Shown one piece after another: positions 1 through 9,772 of a stretch of DNA of 64,000 nt. Positions within the stretch are counted from its first letter, which is position 1. Each line of letters starts with the position of its first letter. Under the pieces are notes generated by a model. The model was given only the letters and a program-made list of their open reading frames with translations. It ran no database searches and was not told where the DNA came from. The stretch comes from Listeria monocytogenes. Its GTDB lineage: Bacteria > Bacillota > Bacilli > Lactobacillales > Listeriaceae. Made by a program: the position numbers and the translations under genes. The stretch is from assembly GCF_900187225.1 (NCBI RefSeq), contig NZ_LT906436.1, forward strand, positions 930,001 through 994,000, read 5' to 3'.

Positions 1-1210
1 AGAAAAAGCAGATACGTTAGCAAAAATTATGACGCTTGAACAAGGTAAACCGCTAAAAGAATCAAAAGGAGAAGTCTTAACTGGCGTAGAAAACTTCCGA
101 TTCGCTGCGGAAGAAGCAAGAAGATTATATGGGGAAACTATCCCAGCGCCAAACAATCACGCATTTATCGTCAAAAAACAACCAATTGGCGTAGTTGCGG
201 CCATTACTCCGTGGAATTTCCCAGGTGGTATGGTGACACGAAAACTTGCACCAGCGCTTGCAACCGGAAATACAATCGTATTAAAACCATCCGGAGATAC
301 GCCGCTTTCAGCCCTAGCTATCTTTGAAATTTTTGAAGAAGCCGGCTTGCCAAAAGGTGTTGCCAATATCGTTATGGGTAGCTCCAAAGAAATCGGCGAA
401 ACGTTAACTGACAGTGATGATGTTCGTAAACTAACTTTTACCGGCTCCACGAAAGTCGGTCAAACACTATTCAAACAATCAGCCGAAACACTGAAAAAAA
501 TCTCGCTCGAACTTGGTGGACATGCGCCATTTATCGTATTTGATGATGCGAACCTGGATGCTGCTGTAAATGATTTAGTTGCAGCGAAATTCCGCAATAA
601 CGGTCAAGTATGTGTATCGCCAAACCGAATTTTTGTTGCCAAAGAAATTAAAGAAAAATTCACTAAGGGGCTAGTTGCGAAAGTAGAACAACTAAAAGTA
701 GGTAACGGTTTAGATGATGTGAACGTTGGTCCACTTATCCGCGAAGATGCGATTGACAAAATCGACAAACAACTTAAAAATGCCACAGATAAAGGTGCCA
801 AAGTCTTAACTGGTGGCGGCCGTTTAACAGGTTCCGACTATGACAAAGGGAACTTCTACAAACCAACTGTCTTAGATAACGTTACCCGTAAAATGGATAT
901 TTTCTACGAAGAAACATTTGGTCCAGTAATCCCGCTCATCACATTTGAAACGGAAGACGAAGCAATCGAAATGGCGAATGACAGCGAATTTGGTCTTGCT
1001 TCATACTTCTATACAAAAGACTTAGCTCGCGTAGAAAAAGTAGGTGCGGCATTAGAATATGGTATGGTAGGTGCAAACGAAATTGCGATTTCTAACCCAG
1101 AAACCCCATTTGGCGGTGTTAAACATTCTGGTTTCGGTCGCGAAAACGGCCACTACGGTATGGAAGAATACATCCAAGTGAAATTCATTAACTTAAAATA
1201 TCGTGACTAA
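1..1210 (+). CDS. gabD: Succinate-semialdehyde dehydrogenase, NAD(P)-dependent (5' end outside window)
   Basis: The gene enters the window already open: codons upstream of the first ATG (position 29) stay in frame back to base 2, so about the first fifth of the protein is missing. The visible part is an aldehyde dehydrogenase (ALDH superfamily). It shows the proline/tryptophan substrate segment (TPWNFP), the catalytic glutamate in LELGGHAPF and the catalytic cysteine in GQVCVSPNR, and it ends with the usual C-terminal FGGVKHSGFGRE block. In the GABA shunt this enzyme oxidises succinate semialdehyde to succinate in the cytoplasm, and in Listeria the shunt supports acid tolerance and the split TCA cycle. 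The substrate is inferred from overall resemblance; other ALDH substrates cannot be excluded. A terminator follows, so it is transcribed separately from the PTS operon. Confidence 0.85.
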   Translation, partial: EKADTLAKIMTLEQGKPLKESKGEVLTGVENFRFAAEEARRLYGETIPAPNNHAFIVKKQPIGVVAAITPWNFPGGMVTRKLAPALATGNTIVLKPSGDTPLSALAIFEIFEEAGLPKGVANIVMGSSKEIGETLTDSDDVRKLTFTGSTKVGQTLFKQSAETLKKISLELGGHAPFIVFDDANLDAAVNDLVAAKFRNNGQVCVSPNRIFVAKEIKEKFTKGLVAKVEQLKVGNGLDDVNVGPLIREDAIDKIDKQLKNATDKGAKVLTGGGRLTGSDYDKGNFYKPTVLDNVTRKMDIFYEETFGPVIPLITFETEDEAIEMANDSEFGLASYFYTKDLARVEKVGAALEYGMVGANEIAISNPETPFGGVKHSGFGRENGHYGMEEYIQVKFINLKYRD

Positions 1211-1222
1211 CACAAGCTATTA

Positions 1223-1259
1223 AGAAACTCCTTCGCTTCATGCGGAGGGGTTCTTTTTT
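1223..1259 (+). terminator. Rho-independent terminator after gabD
   Basis: A GC-containing hairpin (arms around 1224-1236 and 1241-1252 with some G-U pairs) runs directly into a T tract. It lies 12 bases after the stop codon. Confidence 0.8.
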
Positions 1260-1292
1260 ATGCAGTTTCCTACCAGTAGGAAAAAAACATAT

Positions 1293-1321
1293 TTGTAAGC
1301 GGATTCAGCCATTTATATAAT
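1293..1321 (+). promoter_or_regulatory. Sigma-A promoter of the PTS operon overlapped by a cre (CcpA) site
   Basis: The -35 is TTGTAA (1293-1298) and the -10 is TATAAT (1316-1321), 17 bases apart. Bases 1293-1307 match the Bacillus cre consensus WTGNAANCGNWNNCW at every fixed position, so CcpA bound here would cover the -35 element. This predicts carbon catabolite repression. The activator gene at the end of the operon suggests a second, positive control. Confidence 0.8.
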
Positions 1322-1352
1322 AAAAGTAAGTTAAGGAAAGGGAGGATACAAA

Positions 1353-1658
1353 ATGAAAAACATTTTACTCATTTGTGGGTCAGGAGCTTCAAGTGGATTC
1401 ATGGCAGCAGCAATCAGAAAAGCAGCAAAAAAACGTGGAGAACAAGTGACGGTGAAAGCAGCCAGTGAGTCACAAATAGATGAAAGAATTAATGAAATTG
1501 ATTACTTATTAATCGGGCCGCACTTAGCTTATATGCTGGATGACTTAAAACAAAAAGTAGCCGATAAAAATGTTTTAGTATCAATTATTCCGCAAGCAAC
1601 TTATGGCACACTTAACGGTGAAAAAGCACTGGATCTCATTTTAACTATGGAGGGATAA
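1353..1658 (+). CDS. PTS beta-glucoside/cellobiose-family IIB component
   Basis: A 101-residue cytoplasmic phosphocarrier of the lactose/cellobiose PTS family. The phosphorylated cysteine sits at residue 8 in the P-loop-like motif LLICGSGASSGF. The length and the single compact domain are typical of free-standing IIB proteins of the lichenan/cellobiose group. It takes phosphate from IIA and passes it to sugar held by the IIC permease encoded next. The start ATG has a strong ribosome site (GGGAGG) and the gene is first in an operon with IIC, IIA, a glycosidase and a regulator. The exact sugar cannot be read from the sequence; the glycosidase points to an aryl- or oligo-beta-glucoside. Confidence 0.9.
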   Translation: MKNILLICGSGASSGFMAAAIRKAAKKRGEQVTVKAASESQIDERINEIDYLLIGPHLAYMLDDLKQKVADKNVLVSIIPQATYGTLNGEKALDLILTMEG

Positions 1659-1662
1659 CACG

Positions 1663-2931
1663 ATGAACAACAAAGTGATGGATTTTATGACAAATAAATT
1701 TGCTCCAAAAGTAAATAAAGTTGTTAAAAATCCTTGGGTATCAGCAATTCAAGATGCAATTATGTCTGCGCTTCCGCTCGTTTTTGTCGGTTCTTTAGTC
1801 ACCATCGTTTCATTACTTAAAAATTTATTTCCCGGCATGCCTGACTTTTCGATGATAAGTAATTTTTCCTTTGGGATGTTCGGATTAGTTGTAGCATTTC
1901 TAATTCCCTACTATCTGATGGAGAAAAAAGGGAATAGCAGTCAAAAGTTGATTTCTGGCGCAACTGGACTTGTACTATTTTTAATGCTACTATTTCCAAC
2001 TATTTCAGCTGACGGGGATGCAGTTTTCATTTTATCTCGATTTGGCGCGACCGGGATGTTCTTATCAATCACAACTGGATTATTTGTTGGTTGTGTGATG
2101 AACTTTGCTGCGAAGCGATCATTTTTCAGTGAAGATACGCCAATTCCGGATTTTGTTGTCGGGTGGTTCAATAGTTTACTACCAATTACATTTATTTTAA
2201 TTGTTGGTTGGTTAATTACGGTTCAATTTAACATTGACTTCTTTGAAGTAATTGTTGCAGTGTTTAGCCCACTCGCGTCAATTGTACAATCTTATCCAGG
2301 CTTTGTGCTTTCGGTTTTCATTCCAGCATTTCTTTATACATTCGGGATTTCTGGTTGGGTAATGATGCCCGCGATTTACCCGGTTTATATGGCAGGACTC
2401 GCAGAAAACTCACAAGCTGTAGCAAATGGAGCGAGCGCATCAAATATCGCAACACAAGAAACAGTTTATGCTTTAATTTCAATAGGCGGGGTGGGTACAA
2501 CCTTATCACTCTCGATTATGATGCTGATTTTAAGTAAATCTTTACAGCTAAAAGCAATCGGAAAAGCAGTCATCGTCCCATCAATTTTTAACATTAACGA
2601 ACCATTATTCTTCGGGGCACCAATTGCCTTCAACCCATACTTAATGATTCCAACGTGGATTAATGCTTTTCTAGTACCGAGTATTGCTTACTTTGTGATG
2701 TCAATGAACCTAGTAAGTATTCCCGCGCAATCATTCTTACTTTGGTATATGCCTTACCCAGTAACATCTTACTTAGCAACACAAGACTTCCGTGGGGTTA
2801 TTGCTTGTTTAGCGATTATCGTCATCACATGGCTTGTCTACTTGCCATTCTTTAAAGCGTACGATAATTCACTACTCAAACAAGAAAAATTAGATGCAGT
2901 CGAAACAGAGAAAGAAATGGTAACAAATTGA
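1663..2931 (+). CDS. PTS beta-glucoside/cellobiose-family IIC permease
   Basis: A 422-residue integral membrane permease with about ten hydrophobic segments, of the lactose/cellobiose (EIIC) superfamily. It imports and phosphorylates a sugar in one step, using phosphate from the IIB protein encoded 4 bases upstream. The conserved NINEPLFFGAPI segment, the sugar-site signature of this family, is present near residues 305-316. The charged C-terminal tail is cytoplasmic. The tight spacing shows translational coupling within the operon. Substrate specificity is inferred only as a beta-glucoside from the neighbouring GH1 enzyme. Confidence 0.9.
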   Translation: MNNKVMDFMTNKFAPKVNKVVKNPWVSAIQDAIMSALPLVFVGSLVTIVSLLKNLFPGMPDFSMISNFSFGMFGLVVAFLIPYYLMEKKGNSSQKLISGATGLVLFLMLLFPTISADGDAVFILSRFGATGMFLSITTGLFVGCVMNFAAKRSFFSEDTPIPDFVVGWFNSLLPITFILIVGWLITVQFNIDFFEVIVAVFSPLASIVQSYPGFVLSVFIPAFLYTFGISGWVMMPAIYPVYMAGLAENSQAVANGASASNIATQETVYALISIGGVGTTLSLSIMMLILSKSLQLKAIGKAVIVPSIFNINEPLFFGAPIAFNPYLMIPTWINAFLVPSIAYFVMSMNLVSIPAQSFLLWYMPYPVTSYLATQDFRGVIACLAIIVITWLVYLPFFKAYDNSLLKQEKLDAVETEKEMVTN

Positions 2932-2945
2932 TTGGAGGAAATAAA

Positions 2946-4759
<1,814 letters not shown>

Positions 4760-4770
4760 TGTAACAGAGC

Positions 4771-4805
4771 GCCAGTTGTGGTAGTTGATAGCTAATACAA
4801 CTGGC
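4771..4805 (+). repeat. Perfect 9-bp inverted repeat between glycosidase and regulator
   Basis: GCCAGTTGT (4771-4779) pairs exactly with ACAACTGGC (4797-4805) across a 17-base loop. Only a short T run follows, so it is a weak terminator at best. It may instead set mRNA processing or lower readthrough into the regulator gene. Confidence 0.55.
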
Positions 4806-4831
4806 TTTCGGTATATAGGGGGTAACAAAAA

Positions 4832-6730
4832 ATGGATACTCAAAAAGAAATACTAGCTTATTTACACAAACAGGAAAATAAGTGGGTTACCTCAAATGAG
4901 TTAGCAGCTTTTTGCGAGTGTACGACACGAACCATTCGCAACAACATATACAAAATTAACGAAGTAACACCGAATTTAATTAATTCCACAAAGCAAGGCT
5001 ATCAAATCAATCTGAATATTCCATTTGAATTTCAATCGGAAAGTGATGTAACAGAACGAAAGTCAAAGCTCTTACTTGAATTAATTAAAAACTCCACTAA
5101 AGGCGTTGACCTTTTTGAGCTCGCTGACATTTTATACATTTCAGAAGTGACCTTAAAAAAAGACATTCAACAACTAAAAAATGAGTTAAAAGAGGCTGAT
5201 GTCAAAATCGTCATCAGTAAAGATCGCATCAAATTAATCGGAAAAGAACGCGCCAAACGAAAATATATGATTTCCTTACTATACGAAGAAGGAGGATATC
5301 GTGAAAGTATCAAAAGTCGCATTCAAGAAATGATAGAATTTGTCTCTATCGACAAACTGCAAAACATCGTAAAAGAAGTTTTAGCGCAAGAATCTATTAC
5401 AACCAATCAATATTCGATGATGAACATTGTCTTACATTACGCCATTAGCATCGTTCGAATCCAACAAGGGAATACACTCATCGAAACGCAAAAAACACTC
5501 ATCCGAAAACACTCCAAAGAATACGAAATATCGAAAAAAATTGCTAAAATTCTTTCGGAAGAATACCAAATCCATTTTTCAGAGGCAGAAACAAAACAAC
5601 TCGGACTTTTATACGTTGGTCTTCAAAATGAACAATCTGCTAACGCCAATCATGGCGAACTGGACCAATTTGTAGACAAAAAAATCATCGACGCACTTAA
5701 AATCGTGCTCGCTAATGTGGAAGAAACTTATCTCATTGACCTCCAAAACGAGCAACTTTTCATCAAATTAGCTATTCACGTCCAAAGTCTATACTATCGC
5801 TCACGCTACAAAGCTTATACAAGAAATTTAAGCCTACTTGATATTAAAACTTCCTACCCAGTAACTTTTGACATTGCCGTTTACATTTCTTCTTTGCTAC
5901 AAGAAAAACTAGCGATTGACTTTAACGAAGATGAAATTTCCTTTATCGCGCTCCATATTGGCTCTTTTCTAGAAAGTGAAAACCGTGATTATATTCGCTT
6001 GGAAATCGGCCTTCTTGTCGACGATTATCATGATTTAAGAACCAATATGCTGAAAAAACTGCGCGCACGATTTGAAAATGAAGCTACCATCGAACTGATA
6101 GAAAACGAGGATTACGAAGAAAATTTTGATATCATTTTAACGACAAACCGAGATGTTGCCCTTGAAAAGGCAGGTTCAATTTTTATACATCCTTTACTGA
6201 CGACCAAAGATATCAAAAAAATCACTAGCCGAATCCAAACAAAGAAAAAAATCTTGGAAAATAATATAAGAGGCCAGCAAATTGATCGCTATATCGTTCG
6301 TTCCCTCTACTCGAACCAAATTGACCCTTCAGAACTTACACCTGCAAAAATTAGAGAGCAAATGATTTCTAAAATGGAAAAACAAACCTTCGTCACTCCA
6401 GAGTTTAAAGAAAAAGTTGAAAAAAGGGAACAAATGGCGCCAACAAGCTTTCCGTCCGGTATTGCTATACCACATTCTATCAAGAATGATGCCCTCCAAA
6501 GTGGTGTATCCATAATGACTTTGCAAGAACCAATTTATTGGAATGATGTCAAAGTAAAAATAATCGCCCTCGTCGCCATCAGCAAAAAAGATGCAACAGA
6601 GTTCAACGATTTCTTTGAAAAATTTGTAGGAATTGTCTCCGAACCAATCAACACCAAACGTTTATCAATGGTGGAAAGCTTCGAGGAGTTCATCCGGAAA
6701 CTAAAAATGATGATGGAAGAAAGTGAATAA
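4832..6730 (+). CDS. PRD-containing transcriptional activator (LicR/MtlR type) with PTS IIB- and IIA-like domains
   Basis: A 632-residue regulator. Residues 1-60 form a helix-turn-helix (ELAAFCECTTRTIRNNI), followed by a second winged-helix region (about 80-150), two PTS regulation domains (about 170-400, the second with SFIALHIGSFLE), a IIB-like domain (about 400-490) and a C-terminal IIA-like domain whose SGIAIPHSI holds the phospho-acceptor histidine. Such proteins are DNA-binding activators rather than RNA antiterminators. They are tuned by phosphorylation from HPr and from their cognate IIB. It is the last gene of the PTS operon and most likely activates it. The gene has its own ribosome site (GGGGG) and a short hairpin before it. 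Confidence 0.88.
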   Translation: MDTQKEILAYLHKQENKWVTSNELAAFCECTTRTIRNNIYKINEVTPNLINSTKQGYQINLNIPFEFQSESDVTERKSKLLLELIKNSTKGVDLFELADILYISEVTLKKDIQQLKNELKEADVKIVISKDRIKLIGKERAKRKYMISLLYEEGGYRESIKSRIQEMIEFVSIDKLQNIVKEVLAQESITTNQYSMMNIVLHYAISIVRIQQGNTLIETQKTLIRKHSKEYEISKKIAKILSEEYQIHFSEAETKQLGLLYVGLQNEQSANANHGELDQFVDKKIIDALKIVLANVEETYLIDLQNEQLFIKLAIHVQSLYYRSRYKAYTRNLSLLDIKTSYPVTFDIAVYISSLLQEKLAIDFNEDEISFIALHIGSFLESENRDYIRLEIGLLVDDYHDLRTNMLKKLRARFENEATIELIENEDYEENFDIILTTNRDVALEKAGSIFIHPLLTTKDIKKITSRIQTKKKILENNIRGQQIDRYIVRSLYSNQIDPSELTPAKIREQMISKMEKQTFVTPEFKEKVEKREQMAPTSFPSGIAIPHSIKNDALQSGVSIMTLQEPIYWNDVKVKIIALVAISKKDATEFNDFFEKFVGIVSEPINTKRLSMVESFEEFIRKLKMMMEESE

Positions 6731-6742
6731 ATTCCCACAATG

Positions 6743-6772
6743 TAAGCCGTGTATTTCAAACGACACGGCTTA
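6743..6772. repeat. Perfect 10-bp inverted repeat after the PRD regulator
   Basis: TAAGCCGTGT (6743-6752) pairs with ACACGGCTTA (6763-6772) with a 10-base loop. There is no T tract on the plus strand, so termination here is possible but not proven. It lies immediately upstream of the next promoter. Confidence 0.6.
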
Positions 6773-6778
6773 TAAAGG

Positions 6779-6807
6779 TTGAAGTAACAATAAAATTGCG
6801 CTATAAT
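6779..6807 (+). promoter_or_regulatory. Sigma-A promoter of the ABC-F leader RNA
   Basis: The -35 is TTGAAG (6779-6784) and the -10 is TATAAT (6802-6807), separated by 17 bases. Transcription would begin near 6814, giving a leader of about 207 bases. Confidence 0.85.
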
Positions 6808-6813
6808 ATAACC

Positions 6814-7020
6814 ATCAAATGAAAAGGAGTGTTATCTTAAGCCAATGAAATTCTAATCCTGTATTATATGAAAAAATGAAGAAAGCTATCCACTTCTCGG
6901 ATAGAAACTATTTTTTCGGACGGGATTCGTATGTTCATTTCGCATGATAACTCTTGCTATAGGCCTTTTTGGCGTAGCCCCGCGGATTCCTCTCTGAAAA
7001 TATTCAGGAGGTTATTTTTT
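6814..7020 (+). ncRNA. rli53: Leader RNA (Rli53-like) controlling the ABC-F gene by attenuation
   Basis: A leader of about 207 bases lies between a good promoter and the ABC-F gene. It holds a 3-codon ORF (6845-6856), a hairpin CTATCC/GGATAG around 6888-6906 followed by a T-rich run, and a GCTA-GGCC/GGC-TAGC hairpin near 6955-6978. Its last hairpin pairs CCTCTCTGAA (6989-6998) with TTCAGGAGG (7003-7011) just before TTATTTTTT. That hairpin looks like a Rho-independent terminator and also hides the ribosome site of the ABC-F gene. In L. monocytogenes the leader of the homologous gene (lmo0919), Rli53, is a known conditional terminator relieved by translation-inhibiting antibiotics. The match to Rli53 is by position and architecture. 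Confidence 0.8.
6845..6856 (+). CDS. Three-codon upstream ORF (Met-Lys-Phe) in the leader
   Basis: ATG AAA TTC TAA begins 14 bases after an AAGGAGT ribosome-site sequence (6824-6830). This is a long but usable spacing. A ribosome paused here by an antibiotic would change which downstream hairpins form. The peptide is far too short to act on its own; it is a sensing device. Confidence 0.6.
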   Translation: MKF

Positions 7021-8592
7021 ATGTCTACAATCGAAATAAATCAATTAAAAATAGAAGTAGCAGATAGAGTTTTAGTAGAAATTCCTCATCTGCTAGTTAG
7101 TAAAAAAGCAAGAATCGGCATCATCGGTCAAAATGGTCTAGGAAAAACAACACTAATGGAAGTGATTGCTGGCGCTAAAGAAGCAACATCTGGCTCTGTG
7201 ACTACACAAGGAAAACTTGCGTACATCAAACAACTTTCCACGGATACGAGTACGAAAAGTGGCGGCGAAAAAACAAGAAAAGCAATTCAACATGCGATGC
7301 GCCAAAATCCAAGTGTTCTCCTAGCAGATGAACCGACAAGTAACCTTGATGTCGAAAGCGTCAAACATTTAGAACGCCAGTGGAGCGATTTTTACGGTGC
7401 GCTCATAATTATCTCGCATGACCGCGCTTTTTTAGATGCACTTTGTACAGAAATATGGGAAATCAAAAACCAAAAAATTCACGTGTACAAAGGAAACTAC
7501 CACGCGTATTTAGAACAAAAACAACAACAAGAAAACCAAGCAGAACTTGCATATAAAGAATTTAAAAACAAAAAGAAACAATTACAAGCCTCCCAAACGT
7601 ATCATGAAATCGAAGCCGGCCGCATCGTTAAACCAGGGAAACGGCTAAACAACAAAGAAGCCAGCGCATTTAAAGCCGGAAAAGGCACACAACAAAAGAA
7701 ACAACACAGTACCATCAAAGCTTTAGAAAAACGAATTGAACGACTTGGTAATGTTGAAAAACCACATACAACTAAACCAATCAAAATTATCACCCCAGAC
7801 AATCGCGTTATAAAAAAAGGCAACACGATACTAAGTGCCAAAGAAACAGCTTACGAAATTGCCGGACGAAAACTATTTGAAACAAAAGCTTTTTCTATTA
7901 AAGCAGGGGATAAAGTGGCGCTGATCGGTGAAAATGCAAGTGGGAAAACTACATTTTTAAAAGAAATAATCCAAGAAAATCCTAATCTCTTATGTAATCC
8001 CCAAGCGAAAATTGCTTATTTCGACCAAGAATTGAATGGATTAAACCAAACGAAATCCCTATTAGAAAACATCTCGAAAATTAGCGTTCAAACCAAGCAA
8101 GTAAACAGAGAAGTACTAGGTAGTATGCATTTTAAAGAAAGCGATTTGCATAAGGAAGTGCGCATGCTCTCTGGCGGGGAACGAGTGAAGTTGCTGCTCA
8201 GTATGCTCCTTGTTAGTGACGCCAATTTCTTGATTCTTGATGAACCAACCAACTATTTGGATATCTATGCAATGGAAGCGCTGGAAACGTTAATTAAACA
8301 ATTTGCGGGGACAGTACTATTCGTTTCGCATGATAGAACTTTTGTTAATCATGTGGCAGAACAGCTACTCGTCATTGAAAATAATGAAATGACTTTCCAC
8401 CGGATGACTTTCGCGGAATATGAAGAAAGTAAAGCACCAAGTCGCATTACAGAAGAAGATAAATTGATTTTAGAAATGCGCATGTCAGAAATTGCGGCCA
8501 AACTTATGCAACCCAATTTAAAGCCCGCAGAAAAAGCCATGCTCGAACAAGATTATCAAGAAATTATCACAAAAAGACAACAATTTAGTTAA
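7021..8592 (+). CDS. ABC-F family ribosomal protection protein (lincosamide/streptogramin A/pleuromutilin resistance type)
   Basis: A 523-residue soluble protein with two ATP-binding cassettes and no membrane segment. The first Walker A is GQNGLGKTT and the second is GENASGKTT; ABC signatures are SGGEKTR and SGGERVK, each followed by a Walker B with DEPT. The linker between cassettes (about residues 180-270) is long and rich in Lys and Gln, the antibiotic-interacting region of the Vga/Lsa group. Such proteins bind the ribosome E site and displace drugs. In Listeria the homologue (lmo0919) gives natural lincomycin resistance. An upstream in-frame ATG at 6931 falls inside the regulatory leader; the AGGAGG at 7006-7011, 9 bases before 7021, fixes the true start. 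Confidence 0.92.
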   Translation: MSTIEINQLKIEVADRVLVEIPHLLVSKKARIGIIGQNGLGKTTLMEVIAGAKEATSGSVTTQGKLAYIKQLSTDTSTKSGGEKTRKAIQHAMRQNPSVLLADEPTSNLDVESVKHLERQWSDFYGALIIISHDRAFLDALCTEIWEIKNQKIHVYKGNYHAYLEQKQQQENQAELAYKEFKNKKKQLQASQTYHEIEAGRIVKPGKRLNNKEASAFKAGKGTQQKKQHSTIKALEKRIERLGNVEKPHTTKPIKIITPDNRVIKKGNTILSAKETAYEIAGRKLFETKAFSIKAGDKVALIGENASGKTTFLKEIIQENPNLLCNPQAKIAYFDQELNGLNQTKSLLENISKISVQTKQVNREVLGSMHFKESDLHKEVRMLSGGERVKLLLSMLLVSDANFLILDEPTNYLDIYAMEALETLIKQFAGTVLFVSHDRTFVNHVAEQLLVIENNEMTFHRMTFAEYEESKAPSRITEEDKLILEMRMSEIAAKLMQPNLKPAEKAMLEQDYQEIITKRQQFS

Positions 8593-8607
8593 ATTGTTGT
8601 CTTTTTA
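8576..8607 (+). terminator. Rho-independent terminator overlapping the ABC-F stop codon
   Basis: GACAACAATTT and AAATTGTTGTC form a near-perfect stem around the TAA stop, followed by a T tract. Confidence 0.85.
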
Positions 8608-8645
8608 TTCAAGCTAAATAAAAAATATAGTCATTTATCTTTTAC

Positions 8646-8674
8646 TTGATTTCTGCAAAAGATAGGCTTAGAAT
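8646..8674 (+). promoter_or_regulatory. Sigma-A promoter of the permease/DUF1980 pair
   Basis: TTGATT (8646-8651) and TAGAAT (8669-8674) are 17 bases apart, about 40 bases upstream of the permease start. Confidence 0.75.
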
Positions 8675-8713
8675 CAAATAGTTATTAAAAAGAGTAAAGA
8701 AAGAAGGAATCCC

Positions 8714-9754
8714 ATGTTTAGTCATCTTCCGGATTCATTCCTACAAATGAATACCATTTTTATTTCTATTTTGATTGAGGCACTGCCGTTTGTATTAATT
8801 GGAGTATTTATTGCTGGCTTTATTCAAATGTTTATATCAGAACAATTTATTGCCCGTGTTATCCCCAAAAATAAATTTCTAGCAGTCATTGTTGGCTCGC
8901 TTATTGGTGTATTTTTCCCTTCCTGTGAATGTGGAATTGTTCCTATCGTTCGTAATTTGCTGGCGAAAGGTGTACCGCTTCATGCCGGAATCGCCTTCAT
9001 GCTCACAGCGCCGATTATTAATCCTGTAGTATTATTTTCGACCTATGTTGCGTTTGGAAGCACCTGGGAAGTTCCGCTGTTACGCGTTGCCGGAAGTCTT
9101 GTAGTAGCTCTCGTTGTCGGAAATATTATCGCTTATTTTTATAAAGGAACTGGACTCAAAGAGCGCTTTTTAAAATATGAAGCAGCTAGTGAAAAAGTGG
9201 CCGTTCCAGCAACAAATCTAGCGCTAGCTGGTGGTCCTTCTGAAAGTACGACAACTAATTTCCAAGTGCTAACAAGCGACGGAGCACTTACAGAAGACAC
9301 TCATAAAGGACATGCGCACCATCATCACGGCGAAGAGCACACGCATACAAAAATGACATTAAGTCAAAAAATATGGCATACCGTACAGCACGCTGTCGAT
9401 GAATTCTTTTCTGTAGGTAAATACCTTGTGTTTGGGGCTTTAATTGCCGCAGCGATGCAAACGTACATTAAAACATCCACGCTCGTGTCAATTGGACATG
9501 GGCCGATTTTATCAATCTTACTTATGATGGTTCTTGCTTTTGTATTATCACTGTGCTCTGAAGCAGATGCCTTTATTGGCGCTTCTTTCCGTAGTGTTTT
9601 CTCTACACAATCCATCGTTGCATTTTTAGTGTTTGGCCCGATGCTTGATATTAAAAATTTAATGATGATGTTAGGAGCATTTAAAGCAAAATTTGTTTTA
9701 TTAATTGTTACTAGTGTAACGATTGTTGTCTTTTTATACGCCCTAGTTATTTAA
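8714..9754 (+). CDS. DUF318/ArsP-family permease (YcgR/YraQ-like)
   Basis: A 346-residue membrane protein with about eight hydrophobic segments. It carries the family signature PSCECGIVPIVRNLL, with paired cysteines (about residues 74 and 76), and LTAPIINPVV near residue 100. A loop around residues 198-212 is very rich in His (GHAHHHHGEEHTH), consistent with metal binding. Family members export arsenic compounds or act in metal handling; the substrate here is not known. The next gene encodes the partner found with it in Bacillus (ycgR-ycgQ). Confidence 0.75.
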   Translation: MFSHLPDSFLQMNTIFISILIEALPFVLIGVFIAGFIQMFISEQFIARVIPKNKFLAVIVGSLIGVFFPSCECGIVPIVRNLLAKGVPLHAGIAFMLTAPIINPVVLFSTYVAFGSTWEVPLLRVAGSLVVALVVGNIIAYFYKGTGLKERFLKYEAASEKVAVPATNLALAGGPSESTTTNFQVLTSDGALTEDTHKGHAHHHHGEEHTHTKMTLSQKIWHTVQHAVDEFFSVGKYLVFGALIAAAMQTYIKTSTLVSIGHGPILSILLMMVLAFVLSLCSEADAFIGASFRSVFSTQSIVAFLVFGPMLDIKNLMMMLGAFKAKFVLLIVTSVTIVVFLYALVI

Positions 9755-9772
9755 CCGAAAGTAGGTGAGCAG

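Noticed and set aside
6931-7020. Thirty-codon extension of the ABC-F protein
   Set aside because: It lies in the regulatory leader, has no ribosome site, and the added residues do not resemble ABC-F proteins.
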